DNA of 64,000 nt. Source: Deinococcus sp. AB2017081. Its GTDB lineage: Bacteria; Deinococcota; Deinococci; Deinococcales; Deinococcaceae. Every line of letters begins with the position of its first letter. The first letter of the stretch is position 1. The DNA is taken from positions 3,391,501 through 3,455,500 of the forward strand of contig NZ_CP140098.1 of assembly GCF_034440735.1 (NCBI RefSeq), written 5' to 3'. Below are positions 52,369-61,460 of this stretch, in pieces. The position numbers were made by a program, and so were the translations under genes. Under the pieces are notes generated by a model. It was given only the letters and a program-made list of their open reading frames with translations. It was not told the DNA's origin and ran no database searches.

Positions 52369-52429
52369 GGGGTCTCCTCGGTGGGCGCGGGCGTCAGGAT
52401 GCATCCGGCATCTCTCCCTCCACGGTGCA

Positions 52430-53242
52430 TCATCGCCCGAAGCGGAAGGCCACGCCGCCCAGGGGGCCGTAGTCCGCGTGGAACACGTCGCCGGGGGCGG
52501 CATCGACCGGACGGGTGAACGATCCGGCCAGCACGATCTGCCCGGCCCTCAGGGTCACGCCGTGCGGATGCAGCCGGTTCGCCAGCCACGCCACACCGGT
52601 CGCCGGGTGGTTCAGCACGCCCGCCGCCACGCCGGTCTCCTCGATCACGCCGTTGCGGTACAGCAGCGCCCCCACCCAGCGCAGGTCGATGTCGGTGGGA
52701 CGCACCGGCCGCCCGCCCAGGATGATCCCGGCGTTCGCGGCGTTGTCGCTGATGGTGTCGAAGACCTTCCGGGTCACGCCCGTCTCGCGGTCGATGCGCT
52801 CGATACGGGCGTCGATGATCTCGATGGCCGGGATGACCCAGTCGGCGGCGTCCAGCACGTCCAGCACCGTGCAATCGGGGCCGCTCAGGTCGCGTCCCAG
52901 GCGGAAGGCGAGTTCCACCTCGACCTTCGGCACGATAAAGCGGGACGTGGGGATCTCGCTGCCCTCGGGGAACACCATGTCGTCCAGCAGCGCTCCGTAG
53001 TCGGGTTCGGTGATGTTCGACGACATCTGCATGGCCCGCGACGTCAGGCCGATCTTGTGCCCGTACAGCGTGCGCCCCTGCGACAGCTTGAGATCGACCC
53101 ACGCCCGCTGCACGCGGTAGGCGTCGCCCAGGGTCATGTCCGGGTACTGCCGCGACAGCTGCCGAATGGGTGTGCGCGTCTCCTCGGCGTGATCCAGCCG
53201 GGCCGCCGCGTCCTGCACCTGCGCGTCGGTAAGGGCGCTCAT
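52430..53242 (-). CDS. hpaH: 2-oxo-hept-3-ene-1,7-dioate hydratase
   Basis: 270 aa. Family of 2-keto-4-pentenoate hydratases: [16 protein letters not shown] block ([18 protein letters not shown]), metal ligands in [14 protein letters not shown], and AIEIIDARI. Adds water to 2-oxohept-3-enedioate, feeding HpaI. ATG overlaps the hpaF stop (ATGA). Confidence 0.94.
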   Translation of the reverse strand: MSALTDAQVQDAAARLDHAEETRTPIRQLSRQYPDMTLGDAYRVQRAWVDLKLSQGRTLYGHKIGLTSRAMQMSSNITEPDYGALLDDMVFPEGSEIPTSRFIVPKVEVELAFRLGRDLSGPDCTVLDVLDAADWVIPAIEIIDARIERIDRETGVTRKVFDTISDNAANAGIILGGRPVRPTDIDLRWVGALLYRNGVIEETGVAAGVLNHPATGVAWLANRLHPHGVTLRAGQIVLAGSFTRPVDAAPGDVFHADYGPLGGVAFRFGR

Positions 53243-53631
53243 GCCTGTTCCCGGCGGTAGCGGGCGTGGATGTTGTTGTGCTTGAAGGTGCCCGCCTCGC
53301 TGAACTCCGAGATCTCCAGCGACAGGGCCAGGTATCTGGAATCGAAGTCCGCCGCGAAGTGCGCTTTCAGCACCTCGAACAGTGCCGCGCCCGTCTCGCG
53401 CTTGACCTCCTCGCTGCGGCCGGAGCCGATCTTCAGGGTCACGTGGACGAAGGCGTCGTCATGCGTGCCGTCCGCGACCACGTACTCGGTCAGGCGGACG
53501 GCGCGGGCACGGATGCCGCCCGCCGGGTACACGTCGGCGCGGGCCAGCAGCACGCCGTTCAGGGCCCGCAGCAGCTCGGGAATACGGGGCTCGGGCAGGT
53601 TGTCGGTGTATTCGACGATGAGGTGGGGCAT
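53239..53631 (-). CDS. hpaF: 5-carboxymethyl-2-hydroxymuconate delta-isomerase
   Basis: 130 aa from ATG 53631, which overlaps the hpaG stop. Starts [12 protein letters not shown], giving the catalytic N-terminal proline after Met removal as in CHMI/tautomerases; R-rich loop and [17 protein letters not shown] match the family. Converts 5-carboxymethyl-2-hydroxymuconate to its oxo isomer in the hpa pathway. Confidence 0.93.
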   Translation of the reverse strand: MPHLIVEYTDNLPEPRIPELLRALNGVLLARADVYPAGGIRARAVRLTEYVVADGTHDDAFVHVTLKIGSGRSEEVKRETGAALFEVLKAHFAADFDSRYLALSLEISEFSEAGTFKHNNIHARYRREQA

Positions 53632-54416
53632 TATTCGCGCTTCCCCTCCTGGGCGATCAGCGGCTCGGCGTCCTCGGTCTCCCACTGCACGTCGTTCTCC
53701 AGGGCACCCAGCCCGTCGATCTCCAGGCGCATCACGTCGCCGGGCTTCACGTGGGACACGCCCTTCGGGGTGCCGGTCAGGATCACGTCGCCCGCCTGCA
53801 GGGTCATGAAGCGGCTCATGAACTCGATCAGCTCCGGGGCCTTCAGGATCATGTCGCGGGTGTTGCCCTGCTGCCGCAGCTCGCCGTTCACATAGGCCCG
53901 CAGGCCCAGGCTGTAGGGATCGGGCACCTCGTCTGCGCTGACCAGATACGGCCCCAGCGGCCCGAAGGTGTCCCAGCCCTTGGCCCGCATGGGCGGCCGG
54001 TAGTAATTGCTCACGTAGTCCCGCACGACCAGATCGTTGGCGATGGTGTACCCGCCGATGTAGTCCCCGGCATCCCGCGACTTCACGCGCCGGGCGTCGC
54101 GGCCGATCACCACGGCCAGCTCCACCTCGTAATGCATGAACTGCGCCCCGCGCGGGTACTCAACCGTGCCCCGGTGCGGCAGCAGGCTGGTATTGGGCTT
54201 GAGGAACATCACGGGTTCCTCGGGTGTCTGGAAGCCCAGTTCCGCGTTGTGGTCGGCGTAATTCAGCGCCAGTGCGATCACCTTGCCCGGCGTGACCGGC
54301 AGCAGGAACTGCACGTCGTCCGGGCGGTGAGCCTCGCCCGCCGCGTCGTAGAGCAGCCCGTCACGCAGCACCCCACGGTGCTGTCGGCCACGGGCGATGA
54401 AGTTGGCAGTTTTCAT
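53631..54416 (-). CDS. hpaG: Fumarylacetoacetate-hydrolase-family decarboxylase, HpaG-like
   Basis: 261 aa from ATG 54416. FAH-fold blocks: ALNYADHNAELG, EPVMFLKP, metal ligands E-x-E in YEVELAVVIGRDAR, and D in DVVRDYV-like VRDYVSNYY. HILTGTPKGVS appears as VILTGTPKGVSHVKPGD. Role: 5-oxopent-3-ene-1,2,5-tricarboxylate decarboxylase/isomerase. E. coli HpaG is a two-domain fusion; this is a single domain plus a separate isomerase. Confidence 0.88.
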   Translation of the reverse strand: MKTANFIARGRQHRGVLRDGLLYDAAGEAHRPDDVQFLLPVTPGKVIALALNYADHNAELGFQTPEEPVMFLKPNTSLLPHRGTVEYPRGAQFMHYEVELAVVIGRDARRVKSRDAGDYIGGYTIANDLVVRDYVSNYYRPPMRAKGWDTFGPLGPYLVSADEVPDPYSLGLRAYVNGELRQQGNTRDMILKAPELIEFMSRFMTLQAGDVILTGTPKGVSHVKPGDVMRLEIDGLGALENDVQWETEDAEPLIAQEGKRE

Positions 54417-54461
54417 GGATGGCACCTCGGGGAGATGGGGCGGGGCGGGCGCCGTGCTAAC

Positions 54462-54545
54462 CCCTCCGCCCCTTCGGGGCACCTCCCCTCAAGGGGAGGT
54501 AAGGATGTGATGGTTGGCTCCCCCCCAGGGGAGCTGGCCGCGTAG
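54462..54545. repeat. Palindromic intergenic segment between hpaG and hpaD
   Basis: CCGCCCCTTCGGGGC, CTCCCCTCAAGGGGAG and CTCCCCCCCAGGGGAG hairpins in a row, similar in style to the borders of the dispersed repeats A-C. Present inside the operon; could affect mRNA stability. Confidence 0.45.
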
Positions 54546-54570
54546 CCGACTGAGCAGTTCGCCCAGAACC

Positions 54571-55536
54571 TCAGATCACATGCACCGGCAGACCCTTCAG
54601 TTCACTCTCGTGCTCCCGCACCCAGCCGCCCGCGTAGGCCTCCAGCACGGACGCCTCCTCGAACCAGCTTTTCGGAGTTCGGGCGCCCCACAGCGTCTGG
54701 CGGCGCGGGTCGTTCAGGTGCCAGCGGATCGGCTCGAAGTCCGGGTCGACGGTCAGGTAGTCGCTGGTGTACAGCTCGATGCGGTGGCCGTCGGGGTCGC
54801 GGATGTACAGGAAGAAGGCGTTGCTGACGCCGTGGCGGCCGGGGCCGCGCTCGATGTGTTCCGGCATCCGTGCCCCGGCCAGGATGTCGCAGGTGCGGAT
54901 GATGCTCTGCATGTCGGGCATCCAGTACGCCAGGTGGTGCAGACGGGGGCCGGTGCCGTTGGTCAGCGCCAGGTCGTGCACGCTGCCCCGGCGCTGGATC
55001 CATGCCGCCCAGATGCGGCCGTCATCGTCCTCGGTGTATTCGCTGAGGCGGAAGCCCAGGTGCTCCGTATACCAGCGCATGGTGCCCGCCACGTCGGGCG
55101 TCATGACGTTGATGTGGTCGATGCGCTGCAGCCCCGCGCCCCGGTGCAGGTGGTAATCCTGAAGGAGCCACGGGTGCTTGACCGACTCGGCGTAGTACGC
55201 GACGGGCACGCCGGACGGATCCTGAAAGCGCAGCAGCCGGGGCCGGTCGAGGTCGGTCTCCCAGCGCCACGGCAGGCCCTGGGCGTCCAGCAGCGCGGCC
55301 AGGGCGTCCAGATCGGCGTCCGTGCCCGCACGGTACGCGACGTGCTTCACGCCGGCCTCGGGGGCGAGTTCCAGTTTCAGCGTCCATTCACGGTCTTCCG
55401 TGCCGCGCAGGTACAGCGCCCCGGCAGTCTCGTGCAGGACGTTCAGACCCAGCAGTTCCACGTAGAAGTGCCGCGACCGGGCCAGATCGGTGACGTACAG
55501 GACAGCGTGCGCGATACGGATGGTGTTGGGGATCAT
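54571..55536 (-). CDS. hpaD: 3,4-dihydroxyphenylacetate 2,3-dioxygenase
   Basis: 321 aa from ATG 55536. Type I extradiol dioxygenase with two VOC modules. Iron ligands: H in QRIDHINVMTPD, H in RLHHLAYWM and E in HRIELYTSDY. Cleaves the homoprotocatechuate ring. Conserved HREXXXX-like GRHGVSNAFFLYIRDPDGHRIEL. Between hpaG and hpaB in the operon; an ATG upstream of 55536 would lie in a spacer. Confidence 0.94.
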   Translation of the reverse strand: MIPNTIRIAHAVLYVTDLARSRHFYVELLGLNVLHETAGALYLRGTEDREWTLKLELAPEAGVKHVAYRAGTDADLDALAALLDAQGLPWRWETDLDRPRLLRFQDPSGVPVAYYAESVKHPWLLQDYHLHRGAGLQRIDHINVMTPDVAGTMRWYTEHLGFRLSEYTEDDDGRIWAAWIQRRGSVHDLALTNGTGPRLHHLAYWMPDMQSIIRTCDILAGARMPEHIERGPGRHGVSNAFFLYIRDPDGHRIELYTSDYLTVDPDFEPIRWHLNDPRRQTLWGARTPKSWFEEASVLEAYAGGWVREHESELKGLPVHVI

Positions 55537-55673
55537 TGGACGTCTCCGAAAGTCGTCGGGTGCCGCTGCGCCTCCGGGAGAACCGGCACACCCCGCCAAT
55601 TCCCCCTCCGACGACGCGACCCCCTTCCTGTGGCTGCTCGCTCCGCTCGGATTCGGCTCTGCCTCATCGCCAT

Positions 55674-57140
55674 TCAGTCCGCCACTACAGGCTTCGGCTG
55701 GTCAAGAAACTGCCGGATGCGCTGCACATACGGCTGCTTGTCGTAGACCTCGTACAGGGCACTCGACATGCGGATCGGGTCGCCGAAGAAGTGTTTCTCG
55801 TACAGGTTCTGCCGCGCGCCGAAGCTGCTCAGGGTCAGATCCCACGCCAGCCGGAACAGCTTCAGGCGCTCCTCGGCGGTGGCATTGGTGGCCTGGAGGT
55901 GCTTCTCGATGAAGTGCCCCAGCGGCCCCTCGCGGTCGGCCCTGCTGGGCATCATGATGATTCCCGACGCGCCCAGCAGCTGGATGATCTCGTTCAGGCG
56001 CGGGTAGATGGCGGGGTAGTAGTTGCGGGCGGCATCCAGCGGGCCACGGGCGGGGGTCATCACGCCATAGGCGTTGAGCTGTGCGCCGTCCACTGCCGCC
56101 ACCTCCAGCGCCTTCATGATCTCCAGTGTGATGATGATCTCGCTGACCTTGCCCTGCACGTGCTGGAACTGGCCGCTGCCGACCGTATCCACGATGCCCT
56201 GCGCCACGCCGAGGAAGGCCCCGGTCTTGCTGATCTTCTGGTTCACGACCTGATACGCCATGTGCAGGACGGCGTCGGTCTTCGCGTAGGCCTGGTTCGC
56301 CAGGGTCATGTCGTACATCAGGAACACGCGCTCCCAGGGAATGAGCACGTCGTCGAAGATCACGAAGGCGTCCTGCTCGTCGAAACGGCTCGACAGCGGG
56401 TGATCCTCGGTGTCGCGCCCCAGGTCGAAGGGCTCGCGGCACTGGAACGACAGGCCCGGCGTGTCCGTGGGCAGCCCGAAGCCGACGGCGTAGCGGCTGC
56501 GGTCGCCGTTCTCCTTGATGACCGTGGACGGGAAGATCAGGATCTCGTCGGCAATGGGCAGCGTGGCGAGCATCCGCGCCCCGCGCACGATCACGCCCGC
56601 AGCGGTCTCCTCGACGATGCCCAGCGCGATGTAGGGGTCGGGCAGCTCGGAGGCCTGCTTGCTGCGGTTCACCTGCGGGTTCGTCAGCGCGTGCGTGAGG
56701 CACAGGTCGTTCGCCCGGACGTACTCGAAGTACCGGCGCATGTGCTCGCCAAAGTGCCGCTCCTGGCCCTCGCCCTGGTCGAAGTACGCACTCGCCATCC
56801 CCGCTGCCATGACGTTCGCGTTCATGTAGTCCGGGGCTCGGCCCAGCGTGCCCAGCGAGTAGTCCGCCCGGACGCGGTGCGCCGCCCCGATCTTCCGCAG
56901 GTCGTCCTTCGTGCGCGGCACCAGGAACGCGGTGGCGTGACGCTCGCCGCCTTCCTCGAAAGTCAGGAGGTCACGGTATCTCGGATCGTGCTGGAGGTCG
57001 TACAGCCCCGCCAGCGAGTGCGCCACATTGCGCGTGGCCGGGTGGGTCGTGGGATCCTCGACCCGCGCTCCGTCCACGTACAGGTTCGGGGGGTTCTGCC
57101 TCAGGCGGTCGAGGAACTGCTGTCCGGTGCGGGCACCCAT
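55674..57140 (-). CDS. hpaB: 4-hydroxyphenylacetate 3-monooxygenase, oxygenase component
   Basis: 488 aa FADH2-dependent monooxygenase of the HpaB/PvcC type. [27 protein letters not shown] at the start, then [19 protein letters not shown], and the flavin region [19 protein letters not shown]. Hydroxylates 4-hydroxyphenylacetate to homoprotocatechuate. The flavin reductase HpaC is not in the window. ATG lies one base before the stop of the upstream gene. Confidence 0.96.
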   Translation of the reverse strand: MGARTGQQFLDRLRQNPPNLYVDGARVEDPTTHPATRNVAHSLAGLYDLQHDPRYRDLLTFEEGGERHATAFLVPRTKDDLRKIGAAHRVRADYSLGTLGRAPDYMNANVMAAGMASAYFDQGEGQERHFGEHMRRYFEYVRANDLCLTHALTNPQVNRSKQASELPDPYIALGIVEETAAGVIVRGARMLATLPIADEILIFPSTVIKENGDRSRYAVGFGLPTDTPGLSFQCREPFDLGRDTEDHPLSSRFDEQDAFVIFDDVLIPWERVFLMYDMTLANQAYAKTDAVLHMAYQVVNQKISKTGAFLGVAQGIVDTVGSGQFQHVQGKVSEIIITLEIMKALEVAAVDGAQLNAYGVMTPARGPLDAARNYYPAIYPRLNEIIQLLGASGIIMMPSRADREGPLGHFIEKHLQATNATAEERLKLFRLAWDLTLSSFGARQNLYEKHFFGDPIRMSSALYEVYDKQPYVQRIRQFLDQPKPVVAD

Positions 57141-57141
57141 G

Positions 57142-57963
57142 TCACTGCTCCTTTCCGGCCAGGCCGGTGTACGACGGATCGACGAAGATGCCGCCCTGCC
57201 GCTGCTCGGTGAGGTCAGCGGGGTCGCCGTGGATGTCCTGCACCTGCGCGGCGTGGGCCTCGGCATCGTCCTGCGGGACGTAGCCCAGCACGTCCCAGCC
57301 TTCCGGGGTCATCCAGCGCCGCGTGTTCCCGCTGATGCCGGCCACGATCAGATAGCCCACGTCCGGGGCCGTGACCGCACGGGCGAACACCTGCGCGGCG
57401 TCACGCGGCGACAGCCATGTGGACAGGTGTCGGGCGTCCATCGGGCGTTGCTGGAACGAGCAGATCCGCACACCCACAAATTCCAGGCCATAACGGTCGA
57501 AGTACATGCGGCCCAACGTCTCGCCCATGACCTTGCTCACGCCGTAATAGGTGTCCGGGCGCACGGGGACGTCCGGGGTGATCGGCTCGCGCGGGTAGTA
57601 GCCCACCGCATGGATGCTGGACGCGAAGGCCACGCGGTGCACGCCGGCCTGCCGCGCCGCCTCCAGCACGTGGTACGTGCCGTCCACGTTCACGTCGCGG
57701 ATGCGCTCATAGGTGTGCTCGTTGGGAATACCGCCCAGGTGGATCACGGCGTCCACGCCATCCATGACCCCGTGCATGGCGTTCAAGTCGGTCAGGTCGG
57801 CGGTCATGACCTCCTCGCCATCCCGCGCGGCACCCAGGTCGCGCAGGTCGGTCAGGCGCAGGATGGTGCCAGAGTCCGGCAGGTAGTCGCGGATGAGGTC
57901 GCGCAGCGCGGAGCCGATCTCGCCGGCGGCCCCAGTGATGAGGATGCGGTGGGCGTCACTCAT
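57142..57963 (-). CDS. NAD-dependent dehydratase/epimerase, uronate-dehydrogenase-like
   Basis: 273 aa from ATG 57963. Short-chain extended Rossmann: [12 protein letters not shown] and [10 protein letters not shown] (YxxxK). [50 protein letters not shown] closely follows the pattern of uronate dehydrogenase. No place in the classical hpa pathway. Overlaps the SMI1/KNR4 gene by eight bases, so it is part of the operon. Confidence 0.8.
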   Translation of the reverse strand: MSDAHRILITGAAGEIGSALRDLIRDYLPDSGTILRLTDLRDLGAARDGEEVMTADLTDLNAMHGVMDGVDAVIHLGGIPNEHTYERIRDVNVDGTYHVLEAARQAGVHRVAFASSIHAVGYYPREPITPDVPVRPDTYYGVSKVMGETLGRMYFDRYGLEFVGVRICSFQQRPMDARHLSTWLSPRDAAQVFARAVTAPDVGYLIVAGISGNTRRWMTPEGWDVLGYVPQDDAEAHAAQVQDIHGDPADLTEQRQGGIFVDPSYTGLAGKEQ

Positions 57964-58528
57964 CTTCCACCTCGTCGGCGGCATAGACGCCACCGTCGGC
58001 CACCACGTATTCGCCGGATTCAAGTTTTTCAGCGATCTCTTCCAGATAGCCAGCGAGAGTGTCGTGCTGTGGGCCACTCGGCCCCGCCTCGTGATCCATA
58101 TCGAGCACCTGGCCCATGCTTCCGGCCGGGCCAGGCGTCATGTCCACCACGGCACCGTTCCCACCCCCATCCGCGTCGAGCGGCACCCACCCGTGCGACC
58201 ACCAGCCGCGCTCGACCTGTTCACGCCCAGCAGAAGCGTCGTGGTCGGTATTTCCGTCGAAATCCCCACCATCGAGCAGTTCACGCCAGACCGTGGCCTC
58301 ATCCTGACTGGCGGCCGTGCCCAGCAGCGTTCCGGTGGGCCAGCCTCCATCCACGGTGCCGTCATGCCGACGCAGCGAGGCCCGCAGGTCATCAGAGACC
58401 GGATATCCCAGGAAGGCCTCCAGGGCCGCGATCTGTTCTTCTGTTGCGCCCGGCTGGAGCTGAGCCAGCGCCCCCTGCGCCTCATACCATGCTTCAATCC
58501 GTTCCCAGATAGCGTTCAGCGTGGTCAT
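57956..58528 (-). CDS. SMI1/KNR4 (SUKH) family protein
   Basis: 190 aa. IWERIEAWYEAQGALAQLQPGATEEQIAALEAFLGYPVSDDLRASLRRHDGT is the SUKH N-terminal pattern; RGWWSHGWVPLDADGGGN and VDMTPGPAGSMGQVLDMDHEAG match the rest. SUKH proteins are often immunity proteins against nuclease toxins, but also occur singly. It overlaps hpaE (ATGA) and the dehydrogenase-like gene, so it is cotranslated within the catabolic operon, an odd setting. Confidence 0.87.
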   Translation of the reverse strand: MTTLNAIWERIEAWYEAQGALAQLQPGATEEQIAALEAFLGYPVSDDLRASLRRHDGTVDGGWPTGTLLGTAASQDEATVWRELLDGGDFDGNTDHDASAGREQVERGWWSHGWVPLDADGGGNGAVVDMTPGPAGSMGQVLDMDHEAGPSGPQHDTLAGYLEEIAEKLESGEYVVADGGVYAADEVEDE

Positions 58529-60051
58529 GATCCAGTCTCCATGTCCATCCCCAGCCGCTGTGCCCTATGCCCGTCCAGATTCACGGCGATGTTCTTCGTC
58601 TCCATATAGAAGTCGAAGGAATAGTCGCCGCCGTCGCGACCGATCCCGCTGGCCTTCATGCCACCGAAGGGCGTGGGCAGGTGCCGCACGTTTTCAGAGT
58701 TGATCCAGACCATGCCGCTGTCCAGGCCGTGCGCGAAGGTGTGGGCGCGGGTCAGGTCGCTCGTCCACACGTACGCGGCCAGACCATAGGGCACGTCGTT
58801 GGCGATCCGCAGGGCGTCCGCGTCGTCGTCGAAGGGAATGACCGTCAGCACCGGGCCGAAGATCTCCTCCTGGCTGATCCGCATGTCGCTGGTGGCCTGC
58901 GTAAACAGGGTGGGCCGCACGTAGTTGCCGCTCTCCCCGATCCGCTCGCCTCCGACCCGGACGGTCGCGCCACCCTCTCGGGCGTGGTCGAAGTACGAGC
59001 AGACCTTATCGGCCTGCACCGGGTGGATCAGCGGGCCGACCTCGGTGGCGGGGTCGAGGGGATCGCCCACGCGGATCTGCGCCACCCGCGCCGCGAGCCG
59101 ATCCACGAAGTCGTCGTGGACGCTGCGCTGCACGAGCAGGCGGCTGGAGCTGGTGCAGCGCTGCCCGTTCAGGCTGTAGATCATGAAGATCGCGGCGTCC
59201 AGCGCCCGATCCAGATCGGCGTCCGCGAAGACCACGACCGGGTTCTTGCCGCCCAGTTCCAGATGCACGCGCTTGAGGGTGTCGGCCCCCTGCTTCTGGA
59301 TCAGACTCCCGGTGCGGCTCTCGCCGATGAAGGCGATCGCCCGGATCAGCGGGTGCTCGGTCAGCGCCCGGCCGGCGCTCTCGCCATAGCCGTGCACGAG
59401 GTTCACGACGCCGACGGGAATCCCCGCCTCGTGCATGATCTCGGCCAGCAGGGTCGCGGTCACCGGGCTCCACTCGGCGGGCTTGTGTACCACCGTGCAG
59501 CCGGCGGCCAGCGCAGGGGCGATCTTCCAGCTCGACAGCATGAACGGCGTGTTCCACGGGGTGATCACGCCCACCGGCCCGATCGGCTGGCGGAGGGTGT
59601 AGTTCAGGAACCCCTGGGTCGGCAGGCTCAGGCCGTCCTGGGCGCCCTCGGCGCGGTCGGCGTAGAAGCGGAAGTTCTCGGCGGCGCGGGCGGCAGCCGA
59701 TTTCATGAAGCGGATGGGCTGGCCGGTGTCCACGCTCTCGGCGGTCGCGATCTCGTCGGCACGGGCCTCGATCAGATCGGCCACCCGGTGCAGCACGGCG
59801 CGGCGCTTCTTCCCGCTCAGGGCACGCCATGCCGGGAAGGCAGCGTGCGCGGCCTGGGCGGCGCGGTCGATGTCGGCGGCAGTCCCGCTGGCCGCGTGGC
59901 CCAGGACGCTGTTGTCGGTGGGCGTCAGGAACTCGAAGGTCTCGCCGCTCTCGGACGGCACCCACCCGCCGCCGATGAAGTGCAGCAGGGGTGAGCGCAG
60001 CCGCTCATGCAGGGCATCACGGGCAGACGGGGGCGGGATGGTGGCGGTCAT
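58525..60051 (-). CDS. hpaE: 5-carboxymethyl-2-hydroxymuconate-semialdehyde dehydrogenase
   Basis: 508 aa NAD-dependent aldehyde dehydrogenase. GVITPWNTPFMLSSWKIAPALAAGCTVVHKPAEWSP (cofactor and Lys), catalytic E in LELGGKNPVV and catalytic C in NGQRCTSSSRL. Oxidises the semialdehyde from HpaD. First gene of the operon after a promoter at 60092-60120 and ribosome binding site GGAGG. Confidence 0.94.
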   Translation of the reverse strand: MTATIPPPSARDALHERLRSPLLHFIGGGWVPSESGETFEFLTPTDNSVLGHAASGTAADIDRAAQAAHAAFPAWRALSGKKRRAVLHRVADLIEARADEIATAESVDTGQPIRFMKSAAARAAENFRFYADRAEGAQDGLSLPTQGFLNYTLRQPIGPVGVITPWNTPFMLSSWKIAPALAAGCTVVHKPAEWSPVTATLLAEIMHEAGIPVGVVNLVHGYGESAGRALTEHPLIRAIAFIGESRTGSLIQKQGADTLKRVHLELGGKNPVVVFADADLDRALDAAIFMIYSLNGQRCTSSSRLLVQRSVHDDFVDRLAARVAQIRVGDPLDPATEVGPLIHPVQADKVCSYFDHAREGGATVRVGGERIGESGNYVRPTLFTQATSDMRISQEEIFGPVLTVIPFDDDADALRIANDVPYGLAAYVWTSDLTRAHTFAHGLDSGMVWINSENVRHLPTPFGGMKASGIGRDGGDYSFDFYMETKNIAVNLDGHRAQRLGMDMETGS

Positions 60052-60076
60052 GGAACCTCCGGGGTGAAGCGGTGAA

Positions 60077-60087
60077 CTGTCAGACAG
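60077..60087. promoter_or_regulatory. Palindrome CTGTC-A-GACAG, candidate hpa operator
   Basis: Perfect 5-base inverted repeat placed at the probable transcription start of the hpa operon, 5 bases from the -10 box. Good position for a repressor or the PucR-type regulator. Confidence 0.4.
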
Positions 60088-60091
60088 CCGC

Positions 60092-60120
60092 AGCCTAGGC
60101 CGATGCGGGCCTCACCTCAA
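60092..60120 (-). promoter_or_regulatory. Promoter of the hpa operon
   Basis: On the minus strand TTGAGG (plus 60115-60120), 17 bases, TAGGCT (plus 60092-60097). Leader of about 35 bases to hpaE with GGAGG. Confidence 0.65.
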
Positions 60121-60153
60121 GCACGGTCTGCACAGAATGCACAGGCGGCTTTG

Positions 60154-60159
60154 TACACT
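60154..60159 (+). promoter_or_regulatory. -10 box of the pucR-like gene (leaderless)
   Basis: TACACT six bases before GTG 60166. A direct repeat TGCACA-GAA-TGCACA lies just upstream (60129-60143), possible regulator site. Confidence 0.45.
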
Positions 60160-60165
60160 TTCACA

Positions 60166-61380
60166 GTGTCCGGTACGCATGCAGTGCTCAGCCTGAACGA
60201 GGTGCGTGCGGAACTGGGCCTCGCGCAGGTCACGCCCGATGTCCCCGTGCCCGACCTCTCGGCCGCCCCGATGCTGCTGCCGGACGTGCCCGCCCCCGAG
60301 TGGCGGGCCGCGTATCTGCGGGTGCTGGCCCGGACGCTGAGCCCCCACCTGCCCGCCCTGGCCGAGTTGCTGGGCGACCTGCACGGCACCCTGACCGCGC
60401 CGCAGCCGGAGACCGACATGGCCCGCTGGCTGGCGGCCGTGACGGGCGGCCGGGCGACCGTACGGTCGAGCTGGGGCGACGTGGTGGCCCAGGCGGGCGA
60501 ACCGGGGCCGGTCACGCTCACGCAGCGGCTGGAGTACGACCGCCGCCCGGTCGGCATCCTGACCCTGGAGGTGGACAGCGGCTGGGAGGCGCTGGCCACG
60601 CTGGTGGGCGATCTGGTGCGGCTGGCGCGGCTTCAGTCGGCGGCGGCCGGCGCGGCCCGCCGCCGGGTGGGCGAGCGGCAGTTCGAGACGCTGCTGGCCG
60701 GAGACACGTCGGGGATGCCCGGCGGGCAGACGACCGTGCTGGCCGCCCTGCGCCTGGGTACCGCCCTGCCCCGTGCGGCGCGGGCCCGCGAGGCCCACAT
60801 CCAGCAGTTGGACGTCCTGTGCAGCGTGGGCGAGGGCTACTTTCACCGCCGGGAGCTGAGCTGCCTGACCACCGTGCGCGGCGACCTGGCGCTGTGGCTG
60901 TGGCCGGGCCGCGCTCCGGAACGCGAGATGCGCGGTCTGCACGCCGCGCTGCTGACCGCGACCGCCGTGGACTTCCGGCTGGGCGTCAGTCAGCCGCAGG
61001 CCGGGTTCGGGACAGTACAGACGGCACTGCGGCAGGCGGTACAGGCGCTGGACGGCGTGCAGGGGGCCCGCAGCATGGCCGCGTTCGAACACGTCGACCC
61101 CCTGCGGGCCGTGCTGGACAGCGGCGCCCTGCATCCCCTGGCCGAGCAGTTCCACACCCGCCTGGCCCGCGCCGATCCCGACGGCCGCCTGGAGGACACC
61201 CTGCGGCAGTACCTCGCCCACAGCGGCTCGCTGGGTGACCTGGCCACGCGCCTGCACATCCACCTGAACACGCTGCGCTACCGCCTGCGGCGCATCGAGG
61301 AGGCCCTGGACGGCACCCTGAGCGACCCGGCGTTCGTGGCCCGTGCGTACCTGGCCTTCCAGACCACACGTGAGCCCTGA
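60166..61380 (+). CDS. PucR/CdaR-family transcriptional regulator
   Basis: 404 aa from GTG 60166; the open frame to 60103 lacks a start signal. C-terminal helix-turn-helix LRQYLAHSGSLGDLATRLHIHLNTLRYRLRRIEEAL (around 347-382) is the PucR HTH_30 domain; a GGDEF-like middle domain (PucR type) precedes it. Divergent from the hpa operon with 114 bases between starts, so it most likely controls hpa expression, probably as an activator sensing an aromatic ligand. Confidence 0.88.
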   Translation: MSGTHAVLSLNEVRAELGLAQVTPDVPVPDLSAAPMLLPDVPAPEWRAAYLRVLARTLSPHLPALAELLGDLHGTLTAPQPETDMARWLAAVTGGRATVRSSWGDVVAQAGEPGPVTLTQRLEYDRRPVGILTLEVDSGWEALATLVGDLVRLARLQSAAAGAARRRVGERQFETLLAGDTSGMPGGQTTVLAALRLGTALPRAARAREAHIQQLDVLCSVGEGYFHRRELSCLTTVRGDLALWLWPGRAPEREMRGLHAALLTATAVDFRLGVSQPQAGFGTVQTALRQAVQALDGVQGARSMAAFEHVDPLRAVLDSGALHPLAEQFHTRLARADPDGRLEDTLRQYLAHSGSLGDLATRLHIHLNTLRYRLRRIEEALDGTLSDPAFVARAYLAFQTTREP

Positions 61381-61448
61381 GCGGTCACGGCCCAGGCCCG
61401 TCATCCCCCTGGCGGGTGGTACTGGAACCGCCTGAAGGTCTGGTCAGT

Positions 61449-61454
61449 TACATT
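61449..61454 (+). promoter_or_regulatory. -10 box (leaderless)
   Basis: TACATT six bases before the ATG at 61461. Confidence 0.4.
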
Positions 61455-61460
61455 CGAGAT

